Source: CBDHGY01 sp965263325 (GTDB lineage Bacteria > Pseudomonadota > Alphaproteobacteria > Caulobacterales > Hyphomonadaceae). From it: a DNA stretch of 64,000 nt. The stretch's first letter is position 1, and each line of letters begins with the position of its first letter. The stretch is taken from NCBI GenBank assembly GCA_965263325.1, contig CBDHGY010000002.1, positions 1,612,001 to 1,676,000 of the forward strand, written 5' to 3'. A model generated the notes under the pieces. It was not told the DNA's origin. It did not search any database and saw nothing but the letters and a program-made list of their open reading frames with translations. The position numbers were made by a program, and so were the translations under genes. Positions 27,681 to 38,035 of this stretch are shown here, piece after piece.

Positions 27681-27719
27681 CGTGGATCAGATGTGAATGA
27701 AGTGTGAAAAAAGTCTTTC

Positions 27720-28856
27720 TCAAAGGTTTAAATTCAGCTGCCCACCCGGGCTCTCGACCGGGCGAAAAAGATCGGTTCGCAGCGGCGCGCGCTGGCGAAT
27801 ATTCAGCCCATAGCGTTTCGCTGCATTCGAAAAGCGCTTGGCGACAATGTTCGCATACGCCCCTTTTGCGCGCCGGCGCTCAAACCATTTGGCATCATAA
27901 TCTTTCCCGCCGCGCATCTCGCGCAGGATATTGATCACGCGTGCGGCTCTATCCGGATAATGCTCTGCAAGCCATTCATGGAACAAATCTTTGAGCTCGA
28001 ACGGTAGGCGCAAAATAACATAACCGGCATTCACGGCACCTGCTTCAGCTGACGCTTCAAGCACAGTTTCTATCTCAGCATCATTCAGCGCCGGTATTAT
28101 CGGTGCATTCATAACGGTGACAGGAATACCGGCATCGCTGAGCACGCGAACCGTCTCCAGGCGCTTAGGCGGCGTTGCCGCGCGCGGCTCCATTTTTCGT
28201 GCAAGCTTGCGATCAAGCGTCGTGATGGAAATGCCCACACGGCAAAGCCCCTTCTCCGCCATCGGTGCAATTAGGTCGATGTATTTCTGGATCAGCGTAG
28301 ATTTTGTCAGCAAGCTCACCGGGTGGTTATGCTCTGACAGAATGGTGAGAAGCTCGCGCGTCAGACCCAGCTCTCGCTCAATTGGCTGGAATGCATCGGT
28401 GTTAATTCCAAGCGCGATAACGCGCGGCACATATCCCGGCTTCGACAATTCGCGGCGCAGCAGCTCCGGCCCATTAGGTTTGAAAAAGAGCTTGCTTTCA
28501 AAATCCAGCCCCGCCGACAGCCCATGATAAGAATGCGTTGGCCGCGCGAAACAGAATATGCATCCGTGCTCGCAACCGCGGTAAGGGTTTATGGAGCGAT
28601 CAAACGGAATATCCGGTGACTTATTATAGGTAATGATCGTGCGCGCGGTCTCTGCAGTGACGACTGTCTCGAGTTTATCTGCATCTTCCTCAATCGTATC
28701 CCAACCATCATCAAAGGCGTGGCGCGTCTCGGGTTCAAACCTGCCAGTCTGATTAGAGATCGCGCCGCGCCCCCGGTGCTGAAACCGCTCAGCGGTTTCA
28801 GCGACTTGCTCGCGTCCCACACGGCCATTTTTATTGAGCTTCTGTCCCGTTCTCAT
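27720..28856 (-). CDS. Radical SAM protein, PA0069/SplB-like family
   Basis: A protein of about 378 residues with the radical S-adenosylmethionine cluster motif C-x3-C-x2-C in RGCEHGCIFCFARP, near the centre-left. The FARPTHSYHGL and GINTDAFQPIER segments are characteristic of the PA0069 family, distantly related to spore photoproduct lyase, whose reaction is unknown. The ATG at 28856 is chosen, with a GTG 18 bases upstream as an alternative; neither has a clear ribosome-binding site. It converges on nothing and has no operon partner. Confidence 0.85.
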   Translation of the reverse strand: MRTGQKLNKNGRVGREQVAETAERFQHRGRGAISNQTGRFEPETRHAFDDGWDTIEEDADKLETVVTAETARTIITYNKSPDIPFDRSINPYRGCEHGCIFCFARPTHSYHGLSAGLDFESKLFFKPNGPELLRRELSKPGYVPRVIALGINTDAFQPIERELGLTRELLTILSEHNHPVSLLTKSTLIQKYIDLIAPMAEKGLCRVGISITTLDRKLARKMEPRAATPPKRLETVRVLSDAGIPVTVMNAPIIPALNDAEIETVLEASAEAGAVNAGYVILRLPFELKDLFHEWLAEHYPDRAARVINILREMRGGKDYDAKWFERRRAKGAYANIVAKRFSNAAKRYGLNIRQRAPLRTDLFRPVESPGGQLNLNL

Positions 28857-28926
28857 GGGGTGAGGCTTTGCCACGGCGAAAAGAACAAATCAAGAACAAT
28901 GTACTTTAGAGTTGTGGAATTTTGTC

Positions 28927-29679
28927 CTAACCCAGCTCAAACACCACGTTCACAGTGATCGAATATCCAACTTCGCCTGTCGCAATCGGCGTCGCAGACA
29001 TTTCCGCATCCATGGCGCGTGCCTGCATCATAGGCATAGGGCGCGGATTATAGCCGCCCGCCTCGTCAATCGTCACAATGCGTTTGACTTCAAGTCCTGC
29101 AGCGGCGGCATAGAGCTCAGCGCGCTCACGCGCTTCCTGCATGGCATCGCGCCGCGCTTCATCGAGCGCCTCGGAAGGATCATCAAGCGCGAACCGGAGA
29201 CCATTGAACGTATTTGACCCGGCCGCGATGATGGCATCCATGGTCTCACCCAGCTTTTCTAAATCGCGCACAGTCACGCTAAGCTGATTGTTGGCAGTGT
29301 AGCCGACCAGACGCTGCGTGCCGCCGCGGCTGGAATAGTCATATCGCGGGTTTAGGGAAAAGTTCGATGTCTGCATGTCTTTCTTTTCGATGCCGGCTTT
29401 TTCAACCGCATCAAACACGCGCGCCATCTGGCTGGCATTATTTGCAACTGCTTCCGCAGCCGTGCGCGCTTCGGTCTGAACACCGGTCGTCATGATGGCA
29501 ATATCCGGCGCTTTCTCAACGGATCCGGTCGCTGAGATTGAAACCGTGGTTTCGGGCTGAATGGAATTTGGATGATATGATGAACCGCTCACACCGCCCT
29601 CCTGTGCACATGCGGACGGTACAGCCAGAAATGCGACAACAGCAAGCGAGGCAACGCCCTTTTTAAGTGAGGTAATCAT
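28927..29679 (-). CDS. SIMPL-domain (DUF541) periplasmic protein
   Basis: A 250-residue exported protein with an N-terminal signal peptide and a Cys in the SACAQEG segment. The mature part matches the SIMPL family: VSISATGSVEKAPDIAIMTTGVQTEARTAAEA, then NQLSVTVRDLEKLGETMDAII and a closing VGYSITVNVVFEL strand. Related to E. coli YggE, which lowers oxidative damage by an unknown means. A gap of 88 bases to the tRNA gene upstream should carry its promoter. Confidence 0.9.
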   Translation of the reverse strand: MITSLKKGVASLAVVAFLAVPSACAQEGGVSGSSYHPNSIQPETTVSISATGSVEKAPDIAIMTTGVQTEARTAAEAVANNASQMARVFDAVEKAGIEKKDMQTSNFSLNPRYDYSSRGGTQRLVGYTANNQLSVTVRDLEKLGETMDAIIAAGSNTFNGLRFALDDPSEALDEARRDAMQEARERAELYAAAAGLEVKRIVTIDEAGGYNPRPMPMMQARAMDAEMSATPIATGEVGYSITVNVVFELG

Positions 29680-29767
29680 GGGGTCTCTCCTGATTATTTT
29701 GAGACTCTAGCAAAATCCCCCATTGCGGCGACAGCATGGCGGGCTCTATATAGGCCGTTCTCACGGA

Positions 29768-29841
29768 GGGCCTGTAGCTCAGTTGGTTAGAGCGGACCGC
29801 TCATAACGGTCTGGTCGGGGGTTCAAGTCCCTCCGGGCCCA
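29768..29841 (+). tRNA. tRNA with CAU anticodon, probably tRNA-Ile2 or elongator Met
   Basis: Complete cloverleaf: acceptor stem GGGCCTG with CGGGCCC (one wobble), D arm with AGCTCAGTTGGTTAGAGC, anticodon stem GACCG/CGGTC around CTCATAA, variable loop of five, and T arm with TTCAAGT. CCA is not encoded (ACCG follows). CAU can be Met or, when C34 is modified to lysidine, Ile; the CTCATAA loop is shared by both. The stem sequence alone does not settle it for me. It lies 31 bases before kdsA on the same strand. Confidence 0.95.
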
Positions 29842-29871
29842 CCGTGAGATAATCTCTTAAAGGACAAAGAA

Positions 29872-30723
29872 ATGCCGGCTTTGAAATTCCCCAAGCATGA
29901 CATCACCATTGGCGAGGGCCATCCGCTGACTGTGATCGCAGGATTGAACGTCCTGGAAGATGAGACGCTTGCGCTGACGGTTGGCCGCCATTTGAAAGAC
30001 GTATGCGCTCGCTTGGGGCTGCCCTACATTTTTAAAGCGAGTTTTGACAAAGCCAATCGCTCCTCGATCAAATCATATCGTGGGCCCGGCCTGGAAGGTG
30101 GCCTTGCTATGCTTGCAAAGGTGAAATCAGAGCTCGATGTGCCGATCTGTACGGATCTTCACGAGCCTGCTCAGGCCGAGCCGGTCGCAGCCGTCGCAGA
30201 CCTTGTTCAGATCCCTGCTTTCCTCTGCCGGCAAACCGATCTCGTCGTCGCAACTGCGAAAGCAACAGAAGCCGCCGGCGGCTTGTTGCACGTGAAGAAA
30301 GCTCAATTCATCGCGCCTTGGGATTGCAAGAACATTGTCACAAAAGTCGGCGAGGTAACGTCTCGCCCGATGGTTGTCCTTTGTGAACGTGGCTCGTCAT
30401 TCGGCTACAATAACCTCACCGTCGACATGCTCGCCATTCCGGAAATGCACAAGCTTGGTTGCCCCGTCACAATCGATGCAACCCATGCGGTCCAGCTGCC
30501 GGGTGCAGACCCGCGCACGAGCGGTGCCTCAACAGGTGGGCGCCGGGACGGCGTGCCGATCATCGCGAAGTCAGCAGTGGCAGCAGGCGCAGATGGCGTG
30601 TTCCTCGAATTCCATACAGATCCCGACAAAGCCCTGTGCGACGGCCCGAGTTGCCTGCCGCTGGATAGCGCAGAGCAATTACTCAGCATACTGAAGGATA
30701 TTCACCAGGCCGTCAGCTCTTAA
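29872..30723 (+). CDS. kdsA: 3-deoxy-8-phosphooctulonate synthase
   Basis: Condenses phosphoenolpyruvate and arabinose 5-phosphate to KDO-8-phosphate for lipopolysaccharide core synthesis in the cytoplasm. The 283 residues align with E. coli KdsA as I know it: AGLNVLED, FKASFDKANRSSIKSYRGPG, CERGSSFGYNNL and the GGRRDG loop near the C-terminus. The residue after AGL is Asn, as in the E. coli enzyme, not the Cys of metal-dependent types, so it should be metal-independent (inference). It overlaps the convergent methyltransferase by 11 bases. Confidence 0.95.
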   Translation: MPALKFPKHDITIGEGHPLTVIAGLNVLEDETLALTVGRHLKDVCARLGLPYIFKASFDKANRSSIKSYRGPGLEGGLAMLAKVKSELDVPICTDLHEPAQAEPVAAVADLVQIPAFLCRQTDLVVATAKATEAAGGLLHVKKAQFIAPWDCKNIVTKVGEVTSRPMVVLCERGSSFGYNNLTVDMLAIPEMHKLGCPVTIDATHAVQLPGADPRTSGASTGGRRDGVPIIAKSAVAAGADGVFLEFHTDPDKALCDGPSCLPLDSAEQLLSILKDIHQAVSS

Positions 30724-31642
30724 CCGCCTTCACAACCCACGCAGCATCCTTGCCGCCAAGTTGAAACCGCTCTGGGGCCTGAACGTCGCAACCCGCCTGA
30801 ACCAATTTTTGTAAAGCGGTGCGCACATCATCTTCGCTGGCAGCCGCTTCGAGCATGCCCGACATACGTCCAATGTAGGCATCGATTTCACCCTGCATCG
30901 CATCAAGCCAGCCATGAATATCCGAAAGCTCGTAGTTCATAACGCGCTCATACATTTGGCGTGTGCCCTGATAGAGATGCGCAGCGAGACCGCCATTCTC
31001 AGATGCGAGCCTTGAAAGCGCTTGTTCGGCCGGCTGAAACGCATCGCCCGCTTGCTTTGCACGCGCCATATTTTCATCATTGCGCGGCTGCTGCGCTGTC
31101 GTGAATACATTCTTGGCGAGCGGTATGAAGTTGCTTTCCCGGATCGCTTCACCCTCGTGCAGGCGACGAGCGACTTCCTGCTCGATCCCCCCGCCTTTGA
31201 TGTGAACCAGCGCTGCAAATCTACCGCCTGGCGCAAGTAACCGGCCAACCTCCTTGGCTGCGCCAGCAAGCCCCGCATACTCAATTCCGAATTGTGATAC
31301 GACATAATCGAAAATTCCCCCCTCAAATGGCGTATCATCGGCAGAGCACTCGCACGTCTTCACATTCGCAATAGACGCCTCAAGCGCCGACAGGGCATCT
31401 GCTGAGATATCAGCCCCAGCAAGCATCGTTAGACCCCTGACTTCTGCCTGTTTGAGCGCAGACCCTGCACCGCATGCGAGATCCAAAACTCGCGCCGATG
31501 GATCTGCTTGCGCAAACACAGTTTGCCAGAAGGCCTTCAGCTCAGCGTCATCTTCGATTCCCGCGCCCACAAGCGCAGCGCCCGATGCCTCGGCTGTGCG
31601 ACCGCGCCAGTAATTGCTCCAATCGGCTGCAGAATGACTCAT
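30713..31642 (-). CDS. Class I SAM-dependent methyltransferase
   Basis: A 309-residue soluble protein. The SAM-binding motif I is VLDLACGAGSAL, with an acidic residue at the next strand (AGADIS) and a post-motif DYVVSQFGIEY; the fold is therefore a standard Rossmann methyltransferase. The substrate cannot be read from the sequence. ATG 31642 is chosen because GGAG lies seven bases upstream; an earlier in-frame start would add 26 unconserved residues. The C-terminal third is helical. Confidence 0.8.
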   Translation of the reverse strand: MSHSAADWSNYWRGRTAEASGAALVGAGIEDDAELKAFWQTVFAQADPSARVLDLACGAGSALKQAEVRGLTMLAGADISADALSALEASIANVKTCECSADDTPFEGGIFDYVVSQFGIEYAGLAGAAKEVGRLLAPGGRFAALVHIKGGGIEQEVARRLHEGEAIRESNFIPLAKNVFTTAQQPRNDENMARAKQAGDAFQPAEQALSRLASENGGLAAHLYQGTRQMYERVMNYELSDIHGWLDAMQGEIDAYIGRMSGMLEAAASEDDVRTALQKLVQAGCDVQAPERFQLGGKDAAWVVKAVKS

Positions 31643-31785
31643 ACTTCGACTCCAGACGTCGTTTCCCGCCCTGAGTTCAGTGGGCCGCGAATTGAAGCGG
31701 CGTATACGTATAATCCCCAAGTGACAACAGAGGATCGTGTTTCTTTAATTCTGGAACATTCCAAACAGTTTGAGAGATTTTACGA

Positions 31786-32022
31786 ATGTCCAACACACCG
31801 CATGAACTCGCCGCCGATTTTCCTGAATTTGCCGACAAGATTCATTCCCTAAAAGTCGAAGATGCGCATTTCGCGCGCCTTGCCGAGGAATATCATGAGA
31901 TAAACCGCGCGATCCACCGCGCTGAAACAAACATCCAGCCAACAGATGATTTCAACAATGAGGAAATGAGAAAGCAGCGTATGGTGCTCAAAGATGAACT
32001 TTACGCCATGCTAAAAGCCTAA
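31786..32022 (+). CDS. YdcH family (DUF465) small protein
   Basis: A 78-residue helical protein of the DUF465/YdcH family: ADKIHSLKVEDAHFARLAEEYHEINRAIHRAE followed by a basic helix RKQRMVLKDELYAML. Homologues are small cytoplasmic coiled coils of unknown role. It stands alone, with the structured RNA region starting about 170 bases downstream on the same strand. Confidence 0.85.
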   Translation: MSNTPHELAADFPEFADKIHSLKVEDAHFARLAEEYHEINRAIHRAETNIQPTDDFNNEEMRKQRMVLKDELYAMLKA

Positions 32023-32198
32023 TTATCACTACAGAACAGGCGCTATTTCTCGGTTCGCGGAAGGCATTTGCTATTGCCGTGTACGAACATAATTCGACAG
32101 CAAACGAGCGATTCGATTCCTGTGTATAACTTCGCCTAAGGCGCGAAATTTCTCATAATCCGACTCGACTCCTTCATCGTCTTGTGATGTCATTTCGG

Positions 32199-32669
32199 TA
32201 GGCCAACGAAAGAGGCGGGAGCAGACCCGCAAAACCTCGAAGGCCTAGCACATCGCGTCGGACGAAGATCCGAGCCAAGAGCAAGAGCGGGAGACCGCAG
32301 GCGCAAAGGGCCGAAGATTATCGCCGAAGAAAAGCAAAGCGATGTACTGGCAGAAGGACACGCAAACCTTTGCGCCAGTGGCCGTAACCGTGACCGGGGC
32401 GCGATCCGAAACACGGTGTCAAAAGACCCGCCCGTAATACGGCAGGATCTGGCGGCAGGTTGAGAGCCGGGCGGAAACGCGAAGGCGAAAGACCATGAGG
32501 CAGAGGAACCTGCGCGGTAACGCGGTATGGAAACAGGCCTCTAAAGGGAGATGGAGGGTCTTACTCAAGTGAGCCCAAAACGTCCCGGTGGGAAAAGTGA
32601 ATGTAAGGGGTGACCCAACAGGAACGACCACCACGAAAGACGCTCGCTGGAGACAGCGCGCGTCTTTTT
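32199..32669 (+). ncRNA. Structured non-coding RNA candidate, about 470 nt, family unknown
   Basis: The 750-base gap between the YdcH-like gene and the monooxygenase has no plausible reading frame but is full of perfect stems on the plus strand. Examples: 32199-32204 with 32242-32247; 32346-32351 with 32374-32379; 32387-32392 with 32412-32417; a seven-pair 32428-32434 with 32468-32474; and nested 32489-32494/32557-32562 and 32497-32501/32537-32541. Several stems carry GNRA loops: GAGA at 32291-32294, GTAA at 32517-32520, GTGA at 32610-32613. A/G-rich linkers join them and a terminator ends the region. I looked for RNase P, two-piece tmRNA, SRP and 6S signatures and found none. The 5' end is not defined; a TATAAC box lies near 32125. 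Confidence 0.7.
32638..32669 (+). terminator. Rho-independent terminator ending the structured RNA
   Basis: Stem 32639-32643 plus 32645-32649 pairs with 32654-32658 plus 32660-32664 (one internal mismatch), loop GAGA, followed by five T residues. It fixes the transcript as plus strand. Confidence 0.9.
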
Positions 32670-32774
32670 GTGTTTTGGCGAACTGTCTCGAGAGAAGCTG
32701 GCAAAGTTGCCTCGGGCTACACTCAGAGATTGCATTCATTTGAAAAAACCACGGCGTCATGCGAATGAACTTGC

Positions 32775-33785
32775 ATGGCTATTCCATTTTCCCTGCTCGA
32801 TCTCTCACACGTGCTGGAAGGCAGCACGCCGGCGCAGTCGTTCAAAGACAGCCTGACCTTCGCACAAAAAGGGGAAGCACTCGAGTATAACCGCGTCTGG
32901 TATGCGGAGCATCACAACATTGCCGGTGTCGCAAGCTCGGCCACGTCAGTCCTCATCAGCCACATTGCCAGCCACACAAACACGATCCGGCTGGGCGCAG
33001 GTGGCATCATGTTGCCCAATCACTCCCCGCTTGTCATCGCTGAGCAGTTCGGAACGCTTGCCACGCTTTATGGTGACCGGTTTGACCTTGGACTCGGCCG
33101 CGCGCCGGGCGGGGACCAGAATGTGATCCGCGCGCTGCGCAAAGACTATCAGCGAGCCGCGCACAACTATCCTGAAGACGTGCTGGAGCTGATTGCCTTG
33201 CTCGGCGATCCATCACCGGACGCTCCCCTGCCAGTGCGCGCGATACCCGGCGAGGGCACCAATGTGCCGGTCTGGATACTTGGTTCCAGCCTGTTCAGCG
33301 CGCAGATGGCGGCGCATTACGGTTTGCCATATGCCTTCGCTTCACACTTCGCGCCGCAGCAAATCGTTCAGGCCGCGGAGATCTACCGCGCAAGCTTCAA
33401 ACCCTCGCCGCACAGAGCCTCGCCTTATTTCATGGCCGCGTGCAATGTCTTTGCAGCTGATAGCGAAGCTGAAGCGAAGTTCCAGTTCTCCACCTTGCTG
33501 CAGGCCTTTCTCAACCTGATCACCAATCAACGCGGCCTCACACCGAAGCCGCGCGAGGGCGTTGAAGTGCCGGCCCACATCCAGCCGCCTCTTGCCGAGA
33601 TGCTGCAGTTCACCGCCGTTGGCACGCCTGGCCAGGTCGCAGAGCAGCTCGGCGCGGTGATACAAAAACTGTCACCAGATGAGCTCATCCTCTCCATGCC
33701 GTTTCACGATCAGGCCGCACGCGCGCGTTCGCTGGAGCTGGCAATGGATGCGCGAGAAAGCCTCGCCAAGAAAGCCGCGGCTTAA
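32775..33785 (+). CDS. LLM-class flavin-dependent monooxygenase
   Basis: A 336-residue protein of the bacterial luciferase-like family, using reduced FMN supplied by a separate reductase. The family marks are the opening FSLLDLSHVLEGST, VWYAEHHNIAGVASS, the GGIMLPNHSPLVIAEQFGTLATLYG segment and RFDLGLGRAPGGDQ. This matches the MsnO8-like branch; the substrate is unknown. No ribosome-binding site precedes ATG 32775, but it is the only start that keeps the family N-terminus. It shares a TTAA four-base stop overlap with the convergent gene. Confidence 0.88.
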   Translation: MAIPFSLLDLSHVLEGSTPAQSFKDSLTFAQKGEALEYNRVWYAEHHNIAGVASSATSVLISHIASHTNTIRLGAGGIMLPNHSPLVIAEQFGTLATLYGDRFDLGLGRAPGGDQNVIRALRKDYQRAAHNYPEDVLELIALLGDPSPDAPLPVRAIPGEGTNVPVWILGSSLFSAQMAAHYGLPYAFASHFAPQQIVQAAEIYRASFKPSPHRASPYFMAACNVFAADSEAEAKFQFSTLLQAFLNLITNQRGLTPKPREGVEVPAHIQPPLAEMLQFTAVGTPGQVAEQLGAVIQKLSPDELILSMPFHDQAARARSLELAMDARESLAKKAAA

Positions 33786-34204
33786 TTCATCGCCGTGATC
33801 TGACACGGATGCTGGCCCGGATAATTGCCGTACACATCTTCCATGTAGAAGCTTTGCGGGCTTGTCATCGTGACTTCCAGAACCGTCTCGCGGTTCAAAA
33901 CGTTCGGGTCATAAAAGCGCAGGAAATTGTTCTCACCCGATAGCTGGATCTGCCCGAAAGAGCCGCTCAGCACACCGTTCCAGTAATACGTCACCGAGCC
34001 ATCGGAGATGACGCCTGTAATGTCCGGGTTCGGGCCGGAGCCCCAGGTGACGCCCGATCCGCCCAGCGCCTCATATTGCATCTGCATCTGCGCGGGCGCG
34101 CCGTTCACCGTGCACGAGGCAGTCATATAGCCGGTCTTTCCCTGCGCTGCGGCGGGCATGGCGGCGGCGGCGAAAGCAAGCGCGGCGGCAACACATCTGA
34201 TCAT
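33782..34204 (-). CDS. Small secreted protein of unknown function
   Basis: A 140-residue exported protein: ATG 34204 has AGGGGA upstream and begins a signal peptide (MIRCVAAALAFAAAAMPAAAQ). The mature part is beta-rich with two cysteines (TASCTVNG and HPCQI) and tyrosine/asparagine-rich loops, suggesting a small disulfide-linked periplasmic or surface domain. I recognise no family. It converges with the monooxygenase. Confidence 0.65.
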   Translation of the reverse strand: MIRCVAAALAFAAAAMPAAAQGKTGYMTASCTVNGAPAQMQMQYEALGGSGVTWGSGPNPDITGVISDGSVTYYWNGVLSGSFGQIQLSGENNFLRFYDPNVLNRETVLEVTMTSPQSFYMEDVYGNYPGQHPCQITAMN

Positions 34205-34360
34205 GGCAAATCCCCTGCTGGTCTGTTTGAAAAGTGTAGCGCCAAAATATGACAAGACGAAGATGACCGCCAGCGCCGGCGCTTGCAAAGGCCTCGGCCG
34301 ATGCAGCATAAAGTTTAAGTTTTGATTTGATTGGGGTTTTGCTGAGGAATGCTGCGCGCG

Positions 34361-34768
34361 TCACCCACTGTCGCGGTAAGGCACCTGCCGCGTTATCGCG
34401 CACAGCCCCAGGACTGGCGCGGGGCGGTGCTCACAGGCGCGCCGGCTGGCGGCAATCCCCTGCCCCGCCAGACGCGCTTTCATTCCCTGAAGAATGAGCG
34501 CAATGGCGAGGAGCGCAAGCGCAATCGTGTTTAGATGCGCCAGCGCTTTATCCGCGTCCGGCTCGCCGGGCTGAATGGTCTCAGCTGCGCGGCAAACATC
34601 GGTGTAGGCGGCGAGAGAGATGATCTCGAGCACATGAGCCTTCGCCCACACACCCCGCGCCCCTGCCCGCTCTAACCCGGCAAGCACGCGCGCAAAGGCA
34701 AGCGCGGCAACAGCAAACATATGCCATTTCCAACGTAGCTGCATGAGCGAAGGAGCCGCCTGATCCAT
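34361..34768 (-). CDS. Hypothetical membrane-associated protein, probably leaderless
   Basis: A 135-residue protein with two hydrophobic segments (around MFAVAALAFARVLAG and LNTIALALLAIALIL) joined by a polar stretch with one Cys. No known family. No ribosome-binding site precedes ATG 34768, yet a near-consensus sigma-70 promoter places the expected transcription start within a base or two of that ATG, which supports a leaderless message and hence a real gene. Composition is G+C-rich and Ala-rich, so coding certainty is moderate. Confidence 0.5.
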   Translation of the reverse strand: MDQAAPSLMQLRWKWHMFAVAALAFARVLAGLERAGARGVWAKAHVLEIISLAAYTDVCRAAETIQPGEPDADKALAHLNTIALALLAIALILQGMKARLAGQGIAASRRACEHRPAPVLGLCAITRQVPYRDSG

Positions 34769-34775
34769 GCGCAGT

Positions 34776-34803
34776 AATATAGGAATATATTCGGGTTTGT
34801 CAA
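34776..34803 (-). promoter_or_regulatory. Near-consensus sigma-70 promoter
   Basis: Minus strand TTGACA at 34798-34803 and TATATT at 34776-34781, spacer 16 bases. The predicted start site falls at about 34769, beside the ATG at 34766-34768. Confidence 0.6.
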
Positions 34804-34872
34804 GATCAATCCTGCTTTTGCGCTCAATCTAGGCGACATCGCGGCCGCACAAATTAGCCGACAGGCAGCACC

Positions 34873-35364
34873 TTATTGTGACTTACGTCGACCAAGCGCG
34901 ATCATTGCAATAAAGCCGACGATACCAATGGCACCGCCTGCAAACCCCAGATTGCGCATAGTGGTCGCGCTTTCTTTTTGTTGCGGCAGCTCAGAGACCA
35001 CAACCGGCTCCATGTCCGCATCGCCTTCCATATAGAAAATAGGCACGGTATCGATCACGATCTCATTATTAACGATCATCTCATCAGCAAAACCAGATGT
35101 GATATCAACGTCGGTCGCAGTTCGTTCACCACCGCTGGCATCCTGCCAGATCAGATCGACGCTATAGCTTGAGCCGCGAGTAACGCCGCGCCGCTTTCGC
35201 TGGGTTTCTGTGGCACCGGTAATGTACGCCTCGACCTGTGTACCGGACTCTTTGAGCGCATCATAGCGCGCCATATCTTGCATCGATGTGTAGCCGAAAA
35301 ATGGCCCGCCGATACCTGCGACGAGCAAGATCCACTTTAAATTGCTTAATAGTCCACTGAACAT
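34873..35364 (-). CDS. DUF3592-like membrane protein
   Basis: A 163-residue protein with an N-terminal membrane segment (WILLVAGIGGPFFGYTS), a periplasmic or lumenal beta domain of about 90 residues containing SYSVDLIWQDASGG, and a C-terminal membrane segment (GFAGGAIGIVGFIAMIALG) followed by positively charged residues. This two-span layout around a strand-rich middle fits DUF3592. Role unknown. It stands as a single gene, with about 140 bases free on the thiC side. Confidence 0.7.
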   Translation of the reverse strand: MFSGLLSNLKWILLVAGIGGPFFGYTSMQDMARYDALKESGTQVEAYITGATETQRKRRGVTRGSSYSVDLIWQDASGGERTATDVDITSGFADEMIVNNEIVIDTVPIFYMEGDADMEPVVVSELPQQKESATTMRNLGFAGGAIGIVGFIAMIALGRRKSQ

Positions 35365-35501
35365 TTTTTGCCTCCCCTGGCATCATGGCACGCGCCGTGC
35401 GCACCGATCACGCGATCTGGTAGGAAGAGCAAAGAAGAGAGTCTAGCACCGATTTCGTACTAAACTTGTAGGTGATTTCCACTTAATTCATGCGATCTGT
35501 A

Positions 35502-37382
<1,881 letters not shown>

Positions 37383-37406
37383 TATTTTTCTCAAAATCTA
37401 AAGCGG

Positions 37407-37895
37407 TTACTCGCCAAAAAATTGGACGACATTTCCTTCTGGGTCATGGACTGCAAATGTCCGATAACCGACAGAGTCTGGCAATTGAACGATGCCATGA
37501 AGCAGCGGAACGTTCTGAGACTCAAGCTTGGCTAAAGTTCGGTCAATATCTTCAACTCGAAGGCCAACCTTGAACACGCCCAAAACGGTATGAGCGTTTC
37601 GGCGGAGACCATCTCTATCGTGAAGGTCGCGAGCGTCAGTTCTTTGCTGCAGCTCTACAATGGCACTCGTCCCCACGAGTAGCACGACCGGCCCATCGGG
37701 CGGAGGACGTGTAGCCTCCAGAGCTGTGTCCAAACCAAAGGTGTCTGAGTACCAGTCAGACATCAGCTCAATATTCTCTACAGAGAGCGCAAAAAAGGGT
37801 GCAGGCTCAGTTTTCTGATTTACAGTTGACTGGCATGCAGCCGCAAAAAACAGCGCTGTTATTGCTATGGATAATATCACACGTATCGCGTTCAT
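37407..37895 (-). CDS. VOC (glyoxalase-like) family lipoprotein in the thiC operon
   Basis: A 162-residue exported protein with signal peptide and lipobox AAAC (Cys21), then a vicinal-oxygen-chelate domain: FALSVENIELMSDWYSDTFGLD is the first beta-alpha unit and VGYRTFAVHDPEGNVVQFFGE the last, with the terminal Glu in a metal-ligand position. Periplasmic location is unusual for this fold. It lies between a TPP riboswitch whose 3' end reaches its ribosome-binding site (GGAGAG, six bases before the ATG) and thiC, so it should be repressed together with thiC. A link to thiamine precursors is possible but unproven. Confidence 0.8.
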   Translation of the reverse strand: MNAIRVILSIAITALFFAAACQSTVNQKTEPAPFFALSVENIELMSDWYSDTFGLDTALEATRPPPDGPVVLLVGTSAIVELQQRTDARDLHDRDGLRRNAHTVLGVFKVGLRVEDIDRTLAKLESQNVPLLHGIVQLPDSVGYRTFAVHDPEGNVVQFFGE

Positions 37896-37901
37896 CTCTC
37901 T

Positions 37902-37989
37902 CCGTCCCTCGCGCTGGCATGACCCAGATCAGGTTCAAAGGGTAAGTCTCAGCCCGGGCTGGCGAATTCCAGATGGGCACCCCTCGGAT
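37902..37989 (-). promoter_or_regulatory. TPP riboswitch before the VOC-thiC operon
   Basis: On the minus strand the THI-box landmarks run in order: GGGGTGCCC, GGCTGAGAC, ACCCTTTGAACCTGATCTGGGTCATGCCAGCG, and GAGGGA closing P1 (quoted in parts from the 3' half). The closing strand sits about seven bases before the VOC ATG, so ligand binding probably blocks ribosome access. It is almost identical to the copy at 38751-38837. Confidence 0.95.
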
Positions 37990-38035
37990 GTAACTTAACT
38001 AGACCATGTTTCGCCCAAATACCAGCTGTAAGCTG

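Noticed and set aside
32607..32640. Short similarity of a GGGGTGACCC hairpin and following bases to a segment of RNase P RNA
   Set aside because: The universal RNase P core sequences are missing and the segment lies at the 3' end, not in the order expected for RNase P.
32419..32760. Open frames on the minus strand across the structured RNA region (also 32190-32414)
   Set aside because: Biased composition, no family pattern, no ribosome-binding site, and the plus strand has helices and a terminator that explain the region better.
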